From positions 1 to 49,898 of the forward strand of contig JAUJNF010000013.1 of NCBI GenBank assembly GCA_030446485.1: a stretch of 49,898 nucleotides of DNA. Reading direction: 5' to 3'. Within the stretch, counting starts at the first letter, position 1. The number at the start of each line of letters is the position of its first letter. A model generated the notes under the pieces. It worked only from the letters and a program-made list of their open reading frames with translations. It had not been told where the DNA came from and did not search any database. A program made the translations under genes and the position numbers. Shown piece after piece: positions 1-7,179 of this stretch. Origin of the DNA: Thermoleophilaceae bacterium (lineage in GTDB: Bacteria > Actinomycetota > Thermoleophilia > Solirubrobacterales > Thermoleophilaceae).

Positions 1-669
1 CTCGGCGCCGTGCCGATCCCGCAGGACGAGTGGGACGTCGACGTGGTGGTGGCCGGATCGCAGAAGGCGCTCATGTGCCCTCCCGGCCTGGGCTTCGCCT
101 CACCCAACGCGGCTGCGCTTTCCCGCGCCGCCGAGACCGGCGGCGGACGCTTCTACTTCGACTGGAACGCCACGCTGAAGGGCCAGCGCAAGGATCCGCC
201 CGACAGCCCGTTCACGCCGGCGGTGAGCGTGTTCATGGCTCTCGACGTGGCGCTCGGGATGATCGAGGCGGAGGGCCTCAACAATGTCTTCGAGCGCCAC
301 GCACTGCTTGGCCGGGCCGCGCGCCAGGCCGTGCGGGCGCTCGATCTCGAGCTGTTCGGGCCGGAGGACGAGGGCGCCAACGTGGTCACCGCCTTCAGGG
401 TGCCCGAGGGCATCGACGGCGCGGCCGTGCCGAAGACCATGCGCGACCGCTACGGCGTGACGATCGCCGGCGGCCAGGGCAAGCTCAAGGGCAAGATCGT
501 TCGGATCGCCCACACGGGCTACTTCGGGGCGTTCGACATCCTCACCTCGATAGCCGGCCTCGAGATGACCCTGCGCGAGCTGGGCCACGAGCTCGACCTG
601 GGCTCCGGCGTGGGAGCCGCGCAGGAGGTCTTCCTCGCGGCCGGTGTGCCGATGGCCGCGGCTGCGTGA
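1..669 (+). CDS. Class V PLP aminotransferase (serine-pyruvate / alanine-glyoxylate type), 5' truncated
   Basis: The reading frame is open from the first base, so only the C-terminal 222 codons are in the window. The motif GSQKALMCPPGL carries the lysine that binds pyridoxal phosphate in class V (fold type I) aminotransferases, and the rest matches the small C-terminal domain of the alanine-glyoxylate/serine-pyruvate group (VRIAHTGYFGAFD). The stop TGA overlaps the GTG start of serA in the string GTGA. This coupling suggests that the enzyme works with SerA, probably as the phosphoserine transaminase in place of a classical SerC; that role is inferred. Family assignment is firm, substrate is not. 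Confidence 0.85.
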   Translation, partial: LGAVPIPQDEWDVDVVVAGSQKALMCPPGLGFASPNAAALSRAAETGGGRFYFDWNATLKGQRKDPPDSPFTPAVSVFMALDVALGMIEAEGLNNVFERHALLGRAARQAVRALDLELFGPEDEGANVVTAFRVPEGIDGAAVPKTMRDRYGVTIAGGQGKLKGKIVRIAHTGYFGAFDILTSIAGLEMTLRELGHELDLGSGVGAAQEVFLAAGVPMAAAA

Positions 670-2285
670 GCCAAGCTCCGCGGGTACTCGTCAAGGAGAC
701 GATCGGGGAGTCGGGCGTCCGGCTCCTCGGCGACGCCGGCTTCGACGTCGAGCTCGGCGTCGACTGGGACGACGGCGAGCTGGAGCGCCGGATCGGCGAG
801 TTCGACGGCATGCTCATCCGCTCGGCCACCAAGCTCACCGCGGAACTGATCGAGCAGGCCACGCGCCTGCGCGCCGTGGGCCGCGCGGGGGTGGGGGTGG
901 ACAACGTGGACGTGGCGGCCGCCACCAAGCACGGCATCGTGGTGGCCAACGCGCCGCAGTCCAACGTGATCACGGCCGCCGAGCACACGATGGCGCTCCT
1001 CCTGGCGCTCGCGCGCAACGTGCCTCAGGCCCACGCGTCGCTCGTGGCCGGGGGGTGGGAGCGCTCACAGTTCAGCGGAGTCGAGCTCTACGACAAGACG
1101 CTCGGGGTGCTTGGCTTCGGCCGCATAGGCCAGCTCGTGGCCCAGCGCGCCCGCGGCTTCGGGATGCGGGTGCTGGCCTTCGACGCCTACGTGGCCGAGG
1201 AGCGCTTCGCCGAGCTGGGCGCCGAGCGCGCCGCGACCTCGGACGAGCTCTACGCCGCGGCGGACTTCATCACCCTGCACCTCCCGAAGACGCCCGAGAC
1301 CGAGAACTGGCTCGACGCCGGCGCCTTCGCCAAGATGAAGGAGGGGGTGCGGGTCGTGAACGTCGCGCGCGGACCGCTGGTGGTGGACGAGGCTCTGAAG
1401 GACGCGCTCGACTCGGGCAGGGTGGCCGGTGCGGCGCTCGACGTGTTCCGCTCGGAGCCGATCTCCTCCCACCCGCTCTTCGGCTACCCCAACGTGGTGG
1501 TCACGCCTCATCTGGGTGCATCGACCGCCGAGGCCACCGACCGTGCCGGCTACCAGGCCGCCGAGCAGGTCGTGGCCGCGCTCAACGGCGGCGTGGTCAC
1601 GAGCGCGGTGAACGTCCCGGCCGTCGCCGCCGAGGACCTCGAGGCCCTCGGACCCTTCCTGCCGCTCAGCGGCCACCTCGGGCGGATCGCGGTCGCCCTG
1701 GCCGAGGGCACGTCGATCGACCGGCTGGAGATCGAGTACCTCGGCCGGATCGCCGAGCGCGACACGCGGCTGCTGACGGTGCAGGTCCTCAAGGGGGTGC
1801 TGGCCGGCCACGTCGAGGAGCAGGTGAACGACGTGAACGCCCCATCGATCGCCGCCGAGCGCGGCATCGAGATCGCGGAGACCAATCAGGTGCGGGCGCG
1901 TGACTTCACGGAGCTCGTGCGCGTGGGCGTCGTGAGCGGGGGGCGGCGGACGCTCGTGGTGGGCACCGTGCTCGGGCGCCTGAACCGCCCGCACCTGCTG
2001 GAGGCCTGGGGGTCGCGCTTCAACGTGCAGCTCGAGCACCACCTGGCCGTCTTCCGCTACCGGGATCAGCCCGGCATGCTCGGGCGCGTGGGAGTGGAGC
2101 TCGGGGAGGCGGGCGTGAACATCGTGTCGGCGGCCGTTGGCCGGCGCCCCGAGGGGGAAGCAGAGGGGCCCGGCGCCGAGGCCTCGATGGTGGTCACGGC
2201 CGACGCGGCGATCCCCCGAGAGGTGGTCGACCGCCTGGCAGCGAGCGACGGCTTCGTCGCCGGCCGCACGGTCGCTCTGGCCTGA
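666..2285 (+). CDS. serA: D-3-phosphoglycerate dehydrogenase
   Basis: Oxidises 3-phosphoglycerate with NAD to 3-phosphohydroxypyruvate, the first step of the phosphorylated serine pathway. The product is 539 residues, the long SerA form. Visible parts in order are the N-terminal substrate domain, the Rossmann motif GFGRIG near residue 150, catalytic Arg (VNVARGPLV, about 234), Glu (RSEP, about 263) and His (TPHLGAST, about 282), an intervening ASB domain, and a C-terminal ACT domain from about residue 457 (RDQPGMLGRVG), the usual site of serine feedback. The GTG at 666 is chosen because it overlaps the upstream stop and gives the normal N-terminus (PRVLVKETIGESG); the longer upstream frame is a shadow. 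Confidence 0.95.
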   Translation: MSQAPRVLVKETIGESGVRLLGDAGFDVELGVDWDDGELERRIGEFDGMLIRSATKLTAELIEQATRLRAVGRAGVGVDNVDVAAATKHGIVVANAPQSNVITAAEHTMALLLALARNVPQAHASLVAGGWERSQFSGVELYDKTLGVLGFGRIGQLVAQRARGFGMRVLAFDAYVAEERFAELGAERAATSDELYAAADFITLHLPKTPETENWLDAGAFAKMKEGVRVVNVARGPLVVDEALKDALDSGRVAGAALDVFRSEPISSHPLFGYPNVVVTPHLGASTAEATDRAGYQAAEQVVAALNGGVVTSAVNVPAVAAEDLEALGPFLPLSGHLGRIAVALAEGTSIDRLEIEYLGRIAERDTRLLTVQVLKGVLAGHVEEQVNDVNAPSIAAERGIEIAETNQVRARDFTELVRVGVVSGGRRTLVVGTVLGRLNRPHLLEAWGSRFNVQLEHHLAVFRYRDQPGMLGRVGVELGEAGVNIVSAAVGRRPEGEAEGPGAEASMVVTADAAIPREVVDRLAASDGFVAGRTVALA

Positions 2286-2286
2286 C

Positions 2287-3663
2287 GTGCTTCCGAGGGC
2301 GGTCGGGCTCTCACTCGCTGTGGTCGTCCTCGCGCTGGGCGGGTGGGCGCTGCTCGGCCGAGGCGCCGGCGACTCGGCGCGCGGCGCGGACGGGCCGGGC
2401 GGGGATCCTGCGCCGGCCGGGCCGACGGCGCCGCCGGCCACCGCTCGGCCGACCGGTCCGCCCCGCCCTCGCTGGGACCCGATGCGTGAGACGCCCGCCC
2501 ACGGCGTCATGGGCTGGGAGAGCAACAAGATCTCGCCCCCGGGGAGGCTGGAGCCGGGCCGCCTGTCGGAGACAGACCTCGGCCGGATGGCGGCCGACGG
2601 CGTTGGCTACCTGCGCGTTCCCCTACGTCCGAGCGAGGCCTTCGTCGACGGCGACTGGATCGCCCACTACGACGGGCTGATCAGGGCGGCGGCCCGCCGG
2701 GGAGTGGCGCTGCTGCCCTGGCTCGAGGGAGGACTCGCCGGCTCCGGCGCCGACCAGACCTCGACGGCGAACCCGCCCAACACCGGTCCGGAGCTCCGCC
2801 AGTTCGAGGAGACCGCTCGCTTGGCCGCGGCGCGTTGGGGCCCCGACGGCTCTCTCTGGCGAGAGCTCGGCTGCCCAGGACCCGACTGCGCCGACGGGTA
2901 CATGCCGATCGCCGCCTGGGAGGTGTGGAACGAACCGAACAACTCGCAGTTCTGGCGCTCGACGCGCGACGAGAACGGCACCGGGGGCGCCGATCCCGAG
3001 GAGTACGCCGCTGCCTTGGTGGCGGCCCGCAGCGGCTTTCGACGGGCCGATCCTCACGCCCGCGTGGTCTCCGCGGGGCTCGCCAACCGCAGGGTCACCC
3101 GAACGGGCCCCGACCGCGGGCAGGGCATCGAGATGCTGGAGTTCCAGGAGCGGCTGCAGGAGAGCGCCGGCGGTTGCTCCCTCGACGCCGCCGCGATGCA
3201 CTTCTACGACTCCTCCGGTCCCCCGCGGGAGCTCCTCGAGCGAGCACGGGATCTTCGAGCGCGCATGGACGCCGCCGGCGCGGCCGGGGCGCCGCTGTGG
3301 ATCACCGAGCTCGGCGCCGCTTCCTTCTCGCCGGACGGGCAGAGCAGTCCCGCGAAGCAGGCCGACTTCATCGCCGAGTCACTCGACCTGCTCCACGCCG
3401 ACCGCGACCGCCTCGGCCTCGGCCCAGTGTTCGCCTTCATGTGGAAGGACAACGCCGAGCGGCGCGACCCCGCCGGCCGCCCCGCCGGAGACAGCGCCGT
3501 CGACACCTACAACCGCAACGCCGGCCTGCACGACTACCGCGGTGCTCTGCACGGCTGGCCGGCCACGCGCAAGCCGGCGATGGTCAGCTTTAGCGCGCGC
3601 GCTCAACGCCAGGGCCCACTGCGGCTTCCGCCGGTGCGCCATTGCCCCGGAGAGCGCCGCTGA
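2287..3663 (+). CDS. Membrane-anchored glycoside hydrolase-like protein (GH5/GH39 clan A fold)
   Basis: A 458-residue protein starting at GTG one base after the serA stop. It has one hydrophobic segment (residues about 5-22, LSLAVVVLALGGWALLG), then a Pro/Gly/Ala-rich linker to about residue 60, then a catalytic domain. WEVWNEPNN fits the acid/base Glu preceded by Asn of clan A glycosidases, and LWITELGA fits the nucleophile Glu about 125 residues later. Substrate cannot be read from sequence; GH39- and GH5-like folds act on diverse beta-glycosides. It is probably exported and held at the membrane. The last 30 residues look non-conserved and Arg-rich. No obvious link to serine synthesis beyond position. 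Confidence 0.7.
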   Translation: MLPRAVGLSLAVVVLALGGWALLGRGAGDSARGADGPGGDPAPAGPTAPPATARPTGPPRPRWDPMRETPAHGVMGWESNKISPPGRLEPGRLSETDLGRMAADGVGYLRVPLRPSEAFVDGDWIAHYDGLIRAAARRGVALLPWLEGGLAGSGADQTSTANPPNTGPELRQFEETARLAAARWGPDGSLWRELGCPGPDCADGYMPIAAWEVWNEPNNSQFWRSTRDENGTGGADPEEYAAALVAARSGFRRADPHARVVSAGLANRRVTRTGPDRGQGIEMLEFQERLQESAGGCSLDAAAMHFYDSSGPPRELLERARDLRARMDAAGAAGAPLWITELGAASFSPDGQSSPAKQADFIAESLDLLHADRDRLGLGPVFAFMWKDNAERRDPAGRPAGDSAVDTYNRNAGLHDYRGALHGWPATRKPAMVSFSARAQRQGPLRLPPVRHCPGERR

Positions 3664-3706
3664 CGCCAGCTTAAGCGCACCTGCACGTGCGCCCAAGCTG
3701 GCGTCA
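3661..3706 (+). terminator. Strong stem-loop at the end of the glycosidase gene
   Basis: TGACGCCAGCTT (3661-3672) is a perfect 12-base complement of AAGCTGGCGTCA (3695-3706). After a 2-base mismatch the stem continues with GCGCAC (3675-3680) and GTGCGC (3687-3692) around the loop CTGCAC. There is no U-tract, as is common in actinobacteria. The stop codon is the first base triplet of the stem. Confidence 0.6.
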
Positions 3707-3711
3707 CGCGT

Positions 3712-3717
3712 TATGGT
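3712..3717 (+). promoter_or_regulatory. Candidate -10 box TATGGT for the MDR oxidoreductase
   Basis: TATGGT fits TANNNT and is identical to the -10 proposed for the rRNA operon. Seven bases further (3724) is the ATA codon where homologous proteins would be expected to start. No convincing -35 is seen. Confidence 0.3.
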
Positions 3718-3735
3718 CGCCGCATACGAGCCCTC

Positions 3736-4743
3736 GTGATCACGGAGACCGGCGCCCCCGAGGTGCTGCGCGTGCTCGACCGCCCCGAGCCCGCGCCCGG
3801 TCCGGGCGAGGTGCGCGTGGCGGTCAGGGCCGCGGGCGTCAACTTCGCCGACATCATGGCCCGCATGGGCTTGTACCCGGACGCGCCGAAGCTGCCGGCC
3901 GTCGTCGGCTACGAGTTCGCCGGGGAGGTCGAGTCCCTGGGCGACGGTGTGGAGGGCGTGGCCGTCGGGGACCGCGTGATCGGCGGCTGCCGCTTCGGGG
4001 GCTATGCGGAGAAGGTCGTGGTCCGGGCGCGCGACCTCCTCCCGCTGCCGGAGGACTGGAGCTTCGAGGAGGGCGCCGCCCTGCCGGTGAACTACGCGAC
4101 GGCGTACGCCGGAGTGGTGCGCTACGGAGCGCTCGGGGCTGGCGAGCGGGTGCTGATTCACGCCGCGGCCGGGGGCGTGGGGATCGCCGCCACGCAGATC
4201 GCCAAGGAGGTGGGGGCGGAGATCTACGGCACGGCGTCGCTCGCGAAGCACGACGCGGTTCGCGGCTTCGGCGTGGATCACCCGATCGACTACCGCGCGG
4301 AGAGCTTCGTCACGGCCGTCCGGCGCGTCGCCGGGGAGAAGCAGCCGATCGACCTGGTGATGGACGCGCTCGGCGGCAAGAGCTTCCGGCAGAGCTTCTC
4401 GCTCCTGCGTGCCGGGGGGCGGCTCGTGTGCTACGGCGCGTCCTCGCTCGTGGGCGGCGAGAAGCGCTCGATCCCCAAGGCGGTCGCCGGCATCGCGCAG
4501 ACGCCGTGGTTCAACCCGATGCGCCTGATGCCCGCGTCGAAGTCGGTGATCGGCCTGAACCTCCTCACGCTCTGGGACGCCAAGGGCTCCCTCGACGAGT
4601 ACGTCGAGCCGCTGGCCAGGTGGATCGAGTCGGGCGCCGTTCGGCCGGTGGTGGCCGAGGCCTTCCCGCTGGAGCGAGGCGCCGACGCCCACCGGTTCAT
4701 GCAGGAGCGCAGGAACGTGGGGAAGGTGGTGCTGACACTCTGA
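3736..4743 (+). CDS. Zinc-independent MDR oxidoreductase (quinone reductase / VAT-1-like)
   Basis: A 335-residue medium-chain dehydrogenase/reductase of the NAD(P)H:quinone oxidoreductase branch. It shows the N-terminal GroES-like domain (AAGVNFADIMARMGLYP, VGYEFAGEVESLG) and the cofactor motif HAAAGGVG near residue 150. The structural and catalytic zinc cysteines of true alcohol dehydrogenases are absent. It probably reduces quinones or enones with NADPH in the cytoplasm. GTG at 3736 is the first standard start, but the family N-terminus (MRALVITE type) would begin four codons earlier, where the codon is ATA (3724). That points to an unusual start or a G-to-A difference. Single gene after a strong hairpin. 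Confidence 0.85.
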   Translation: MITETGAPEVLRVLDRPEPAPGPGEVRVAVRAAGVNFADIMARMGLYPDAPKLPAVVGYEFAGEVESLGDGVEGVAVGDRVIGGCRFGGYAEKVVVRARDLLPLPEDWSFEEGAALPVNYATAYAGVVRYGALGAGERVLIHAAAGGVGIAATQIAKEVGAEIYGTASLAKHDAVRGFGVDHPIDYRAESFVTAVRRVAGEKQPIDLVMDALGGKSFRQSFSLLRAGGRLVCYGASSLVGGEKRSIPKAVAGIAQTPWFNPMRLMPASKSVIGLNLLTLWDAKGSLDEYVEPLARWIESGAVRPVVAEAFPLERGADAHRFMQERRNVGKVVLTL

Positions 4744-4773
4744 GCACTCGTTCAGGCCATCCGGATCAACCAC

Positions 4774-4779
4774 TACGTT
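4774..4779 (+). promoter_or_regulatory. Candidate -10 box TACGTT, near-leaderless
   Basis: TACGTT ends 10 bases before the ATG at 4790 and no Shine-Dalgarno sequence lies between, so the transcript would start within a few bases of the start codon. Confidence 0.35.
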
Positions 4780-4789
4780 GCGCGCAAGC

Positions 4790-5023
4790 ATGACTGACCA
4801 GGAGCGAGACGAGGCGCACTTCGCCGAGATCGATGTGGCGATGCTCTACATCGAGCTCGGGCTCGGGCTCGGGCCGAGCGGGCGGCCAAGGTTGAAGGGA
4901 ACCGGCGCCGAGCCCCATCTGGTCGAGGCGCTCGAGCGCAGTCAGGCCCAGCTCTCGGACACCGCCCGGCAACTCCGCCAGGGCACCTTCTTCGCCGTCC
5001 CGAGCGCCCAGGCCACGCTCTAG
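4790..5023 (+). CDS. Small hypothetical protein (77 residues)
   Basis: A short, acidic N-terminal half (MTDQERDEAHFAEIDVAMLY) followed by a Gly/Leu-rich turn and a probable helix (EALERSQAQLSDTARQLRQG). No signal peptide, membrane segment or cysteine pair is seen and I do not recognise the family. An in-frame TTG four codons upstream is possible, but the ATG is preferred because of its position after a -10-like TACGTT. The gene stands alone between the MDR gene and a long stem-loop (5027-5076). Codon third positions are strongly GC, supporting a real gene. Confidence 0.6.
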   Translation: MTDQERDEAHFAEIDVAMLYIELGLGLGPSGRPRLKGTGAEPHLVEALERSQAQLSDTARQLRQGTFFAVPSAQATL

Positions 5024-5026
5024 CCG

Positions 5027-5076
5027 TCCCCCATTGCCCGCGCCCGGACCGGCGTCGGCTGGTCCCCGATGGGGGA
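5027..5076 (+). terminator. Two-tier stem-loop after the small gene
   Basis: TCCCCCAT (5027-5034) pairs perfectly with ATGGGGGA (5069-5076). Inside it GGACC (5046-5050) pairs with GGTCC (5061-5065). It begins three bases after the stop codon, so a terminator is the simplest reading; no U-tract follows. Confidence 0.5.
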
Positions 5077-5117
5077 TGAAACTACCCGCTCGAGCGCTTC
5101 TGTAGAGGAGTGTGACG

Positions 5118-5353
5118 GTGCGAGAGGTCATTAAGCTCATCGAGCAAGAGGGTGGCGCTTCGAGCGACAACGGGGCAGTCACCGCGTGTACAAGCTCAAC
5201 GTCAAGAGAGGTGCTGTCACTGTCGCGGGCAAGCTCTCGAAAGAGATGCATCCGAAGACCCTCATGCTCGAGGGCATCGAGGTCCACATAGAGGCGTTAC
5301 GAGAAGGCGGCGAGCCCATCCCGTGCCCACGGCCGTGGCGGCCGCCATGGTGA
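5118..5353 (+). pseudogene. HicA toxin - HicB antitoxin remnant (frameshifted, internally deleted)
   Basis: From GTG 5118, seven bases after GAGGAG, the frame reads like the HicA N-terminus (REVIKLIEQEG). One missing base near 5152 shifts it to the frame beginning WRFERQRGSHRVYKL, which contains the HicA GSH motif with its catalytic His and continues with VTVAGKLSKEMHPKTL. Directly after this comes EVHIEALREGGEPIP, which resembles the C-terminal part of the HicB antitoxin domain. The HicA C-terminus and most of HicB are therefore missing. HicA is an mRNA interferase and HicB its inhibitor; this copy cannot make either protein. No second copy lies nearby. Similarity is by eye. Confidence 0.6.
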
Positions 5354-5437
5354 CGCTCCCCTCGGGCGACCAGGCCCGCGACACAGATCTGTAGCCTTCA
5401 CCCGGTGCCCCACCCCCTCGCCCTTCGACTTCTCCTC

Positions 5438-5455
5438 CTCCCCCCTCGGGGGGAG
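5438..5455 (+). promoter_or_regulatory. GC hairpin in the leuA leader
   Basis: CTCCCCC (5438-5444) and GGGGGAG (5449-5455) form a 7-bp stem with a CTCG loop in the 168-base gap before leuA. There is no U-tract and no leucine-rich leader peptide, so attenuation is not supported. Nothing else was recognised in 5354-5521 apart from the leuA ribosome binding site. Confidence 0.3.
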
Positions 5456-5521
5456 TAGCGCGTGGCGGCCGCGTAGCCGCAACGCGAAGGAGAACGAACC
5501 GGCGACACTGAAAGGGACGGC

Positions 5522-7123
5522 ATGACGGGCACGCAAGAGACACCGAGGCACGAAGCGGATCGCGTCCGCATCTTCGACACCACGCTGCGGGACGGCGAGC
5601 AATCGCCCGGCATCTCGCTGAACCGGCAGGAAAAGGTCGAGATCGCGCTCCAGCTCGCGCGCCTCGGCGCCGACGTGATCGAGGCCGGCTTCCCGATCAC
5701 CTCGCCGGGGGACTTCGAGGCGGTTCAGGCCATCGCCCGCGAGGTCCAGGGGCCGGTGATATGCGGGCTGGCGCGCACGGCGGCGCCCGACATAGACGCC
5801 GCCTGGAACGCCATCAAGGACTCCGAGCGCCCGCGCATCCACACCTTCGTGGCCACCAGCGACATCCACATCGAGAAGAAGCTGAAGACCACGCGCGAGG
5901 ACGTGAAGGGCCAGGCCCGCGCCGCCGTGGCTCACGCCCGCGGCTACACCGACGACGTCGAGTTCTCCCCGGAGGACGGCTCGCGCTCGGAGATCGAGTT
6001 CATGGCCGAGGTGATCCAGATCGCCCTCGACGAGGGGGCCACCACGATCAACGTTCCCGACACCGTCGGGTACACGATGCCCGACGAGTACGCGGCGATG
6101 TTCCGCCGGCTCTACGAGCTGGTGCCGGACTTGCACCAGGCGGTGGTGTCGGTGCACTGCCACAACGACCTGGGTCTGGCAGTGTCGAACTCGCTCGCCG
6201 GGCTCACCGCCGGCTGCCGCCAGGTGGAGTGCGCGGTGAACGGGATCGGGGAGCGCGCCGGCAACGCGTCGCTCGAGGAGATCGCGATGCTGCTGCACAC
6301 GCGCGAGTCGAGCCTGGGGCTGTGGACCGGCTGCAACACGCGCGAGATCGCGCGCACGAGCCGCCTGGTGTCGCGGCTCACCGGCTACAACGTGCAGCCG
6401 AACAAGGCGATCGTCGGGCGCAACGCCTTCGCGCACGAGGCGGGCATCCACCAGGACGGCGTGCTCAAGGAGCGCACCACCTACGAGATCATGGACGCCA
6501 CCACGATCGGCCTCGAGCAGAACTCGATCGTGCTCGGCAAGCACTCCGGCCGCCACGCGCTGCGCAAGGCGCTCGAGGAGCTCGGCTTCGAGGTCGAGGG
6601 AGCCGCGCTCAACACCGCGTTCGCGCGCTTCAAGGAGATCGCCGACAAGAAGAAGAAGGTGACCGCGCTCGACCTGGAGGCGATCGTCTCCGACGAGATG
6701 CGCCAGTCGCCGATGGCGTACGCGCTGGAGTGGTTCGAGGTCGAGGCCTCGTCGTCGCGCTCGCCGCTCGCGCGGGTGCGCGTGCGCTTGCCACAGGGTG
6801 CGCTCGTGGAGGGCAGCTTCACGGGCGACGGACCGATCGACGCGTTCTTCAGCGCCCTCAACGCCGCCACCGGCCACGAGGCGCGCCTGAAGGAGTACCA
6901 CGTGAGCGCGGTCACCGCCGGGCGCGACGCCCTCGGCGAGGTGACCGTGCTGCTCGAGCTGCGCGGCTTCCTGGCCTCGGGCCAGGGCGTGGCCACCGAC
7001 ATCCTCGAGGCCTCGGGACGCGCGTACCTGCGGGCGCTCTCGAATGCCCTGGCGGACTCCCCGGTGGCGGAGGCCGAGCACCATCTCGAGCGGGCCGAGG
7101 CGGCGCGCACTCCCACGCCGTAG
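5522..7123 (+). CDS. leuA: 2-isopropylmalate synthase
   Basis: Condenses acetyl-CoA with 2-oxoisovalerate to 2-isopropylmalate, the committed step to leucine. The 533-residue length and N-terminal motif FDTTLRDGEQSPGISL match the bacterial type 1 enzyme. The metal-binding motif HCHNDLG lies near residue 211, GNASLEEIAM follows, and NAFAHEAGIHQDGVL marks the end of the TIM-barrel part. Residues from about 390 form the C-terminal LeuA dimer (allosteric) domain that normally senses leucine. ATG 5522 has an AAAGGGA ribosome binding site. The second DRE-TIM synthase in the window (18374) is CimA-like, so the two are not redundant copies. Confidence 0.95.
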   Translation: MTGTQETPRHEADRVRIFDTTLRDGEQSPGISLNRQEKVEIALQLARLGADVIEAGFPITSPGDFEAVQAIAREVQGPVICGLARTAAPDIDAAWNAIKDSERPRIHTFVATSDIHIEKKLKTTREDVKGQARAAVAHARGYTDDVEFSPEDGSRSEIEFMAEVIQIALDEGATTINVPDTVGYTMPDEYAAMFRRLYELVPDLHQAVVSVHCHNDLGLAVSNSLAGLTAGCRQVECAVNGIGERAGNASLEEIAMLLHTRESSLGLWTGCNTREIARTSRLVSRLTGYNVQPNKAIVGRNAFAHEAGIHQDGVLKERTTYEIMDATTIGLEQNSIVLGKHSGRHALRKALEELGFEVEGAALNTAFARFKEIADKKKKVTALDLEAIVSDEMRQSPMAYALEWFEVEASSSRSPLARVRVRLPQGALVEGSFTGDGPIDAFFSALNAATGHEARLKEYHVSAVTAGRDALGEVTVLLELRGFLASGQGVATDILEASGRAYLRALSNALADSPVAEAEHHLERAEAARTPTP

Positions 7124-7179
7124 TGGACGGCGCACGGTGGACCGGTGGACGGGGCTGGGAGGCCGGGCCGGGCTCGACC

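Noticed and set aside
1065..2528. Long minus-strand open frame opposite serA (and similar antisense frames elsewhere)
   Set aside because: High-GC DNA gives long antisense frames by chance; the sense strand has a complete conserved enzyme, and the antisense product is a His/Arg/Gly-rich shadow.
5354..5521. Leucine attenuator before leuA
   Set aside because: There is a GC hairpin but no leucine-codon-rich leader peptide, no U-tract and no alternative antiterminator.
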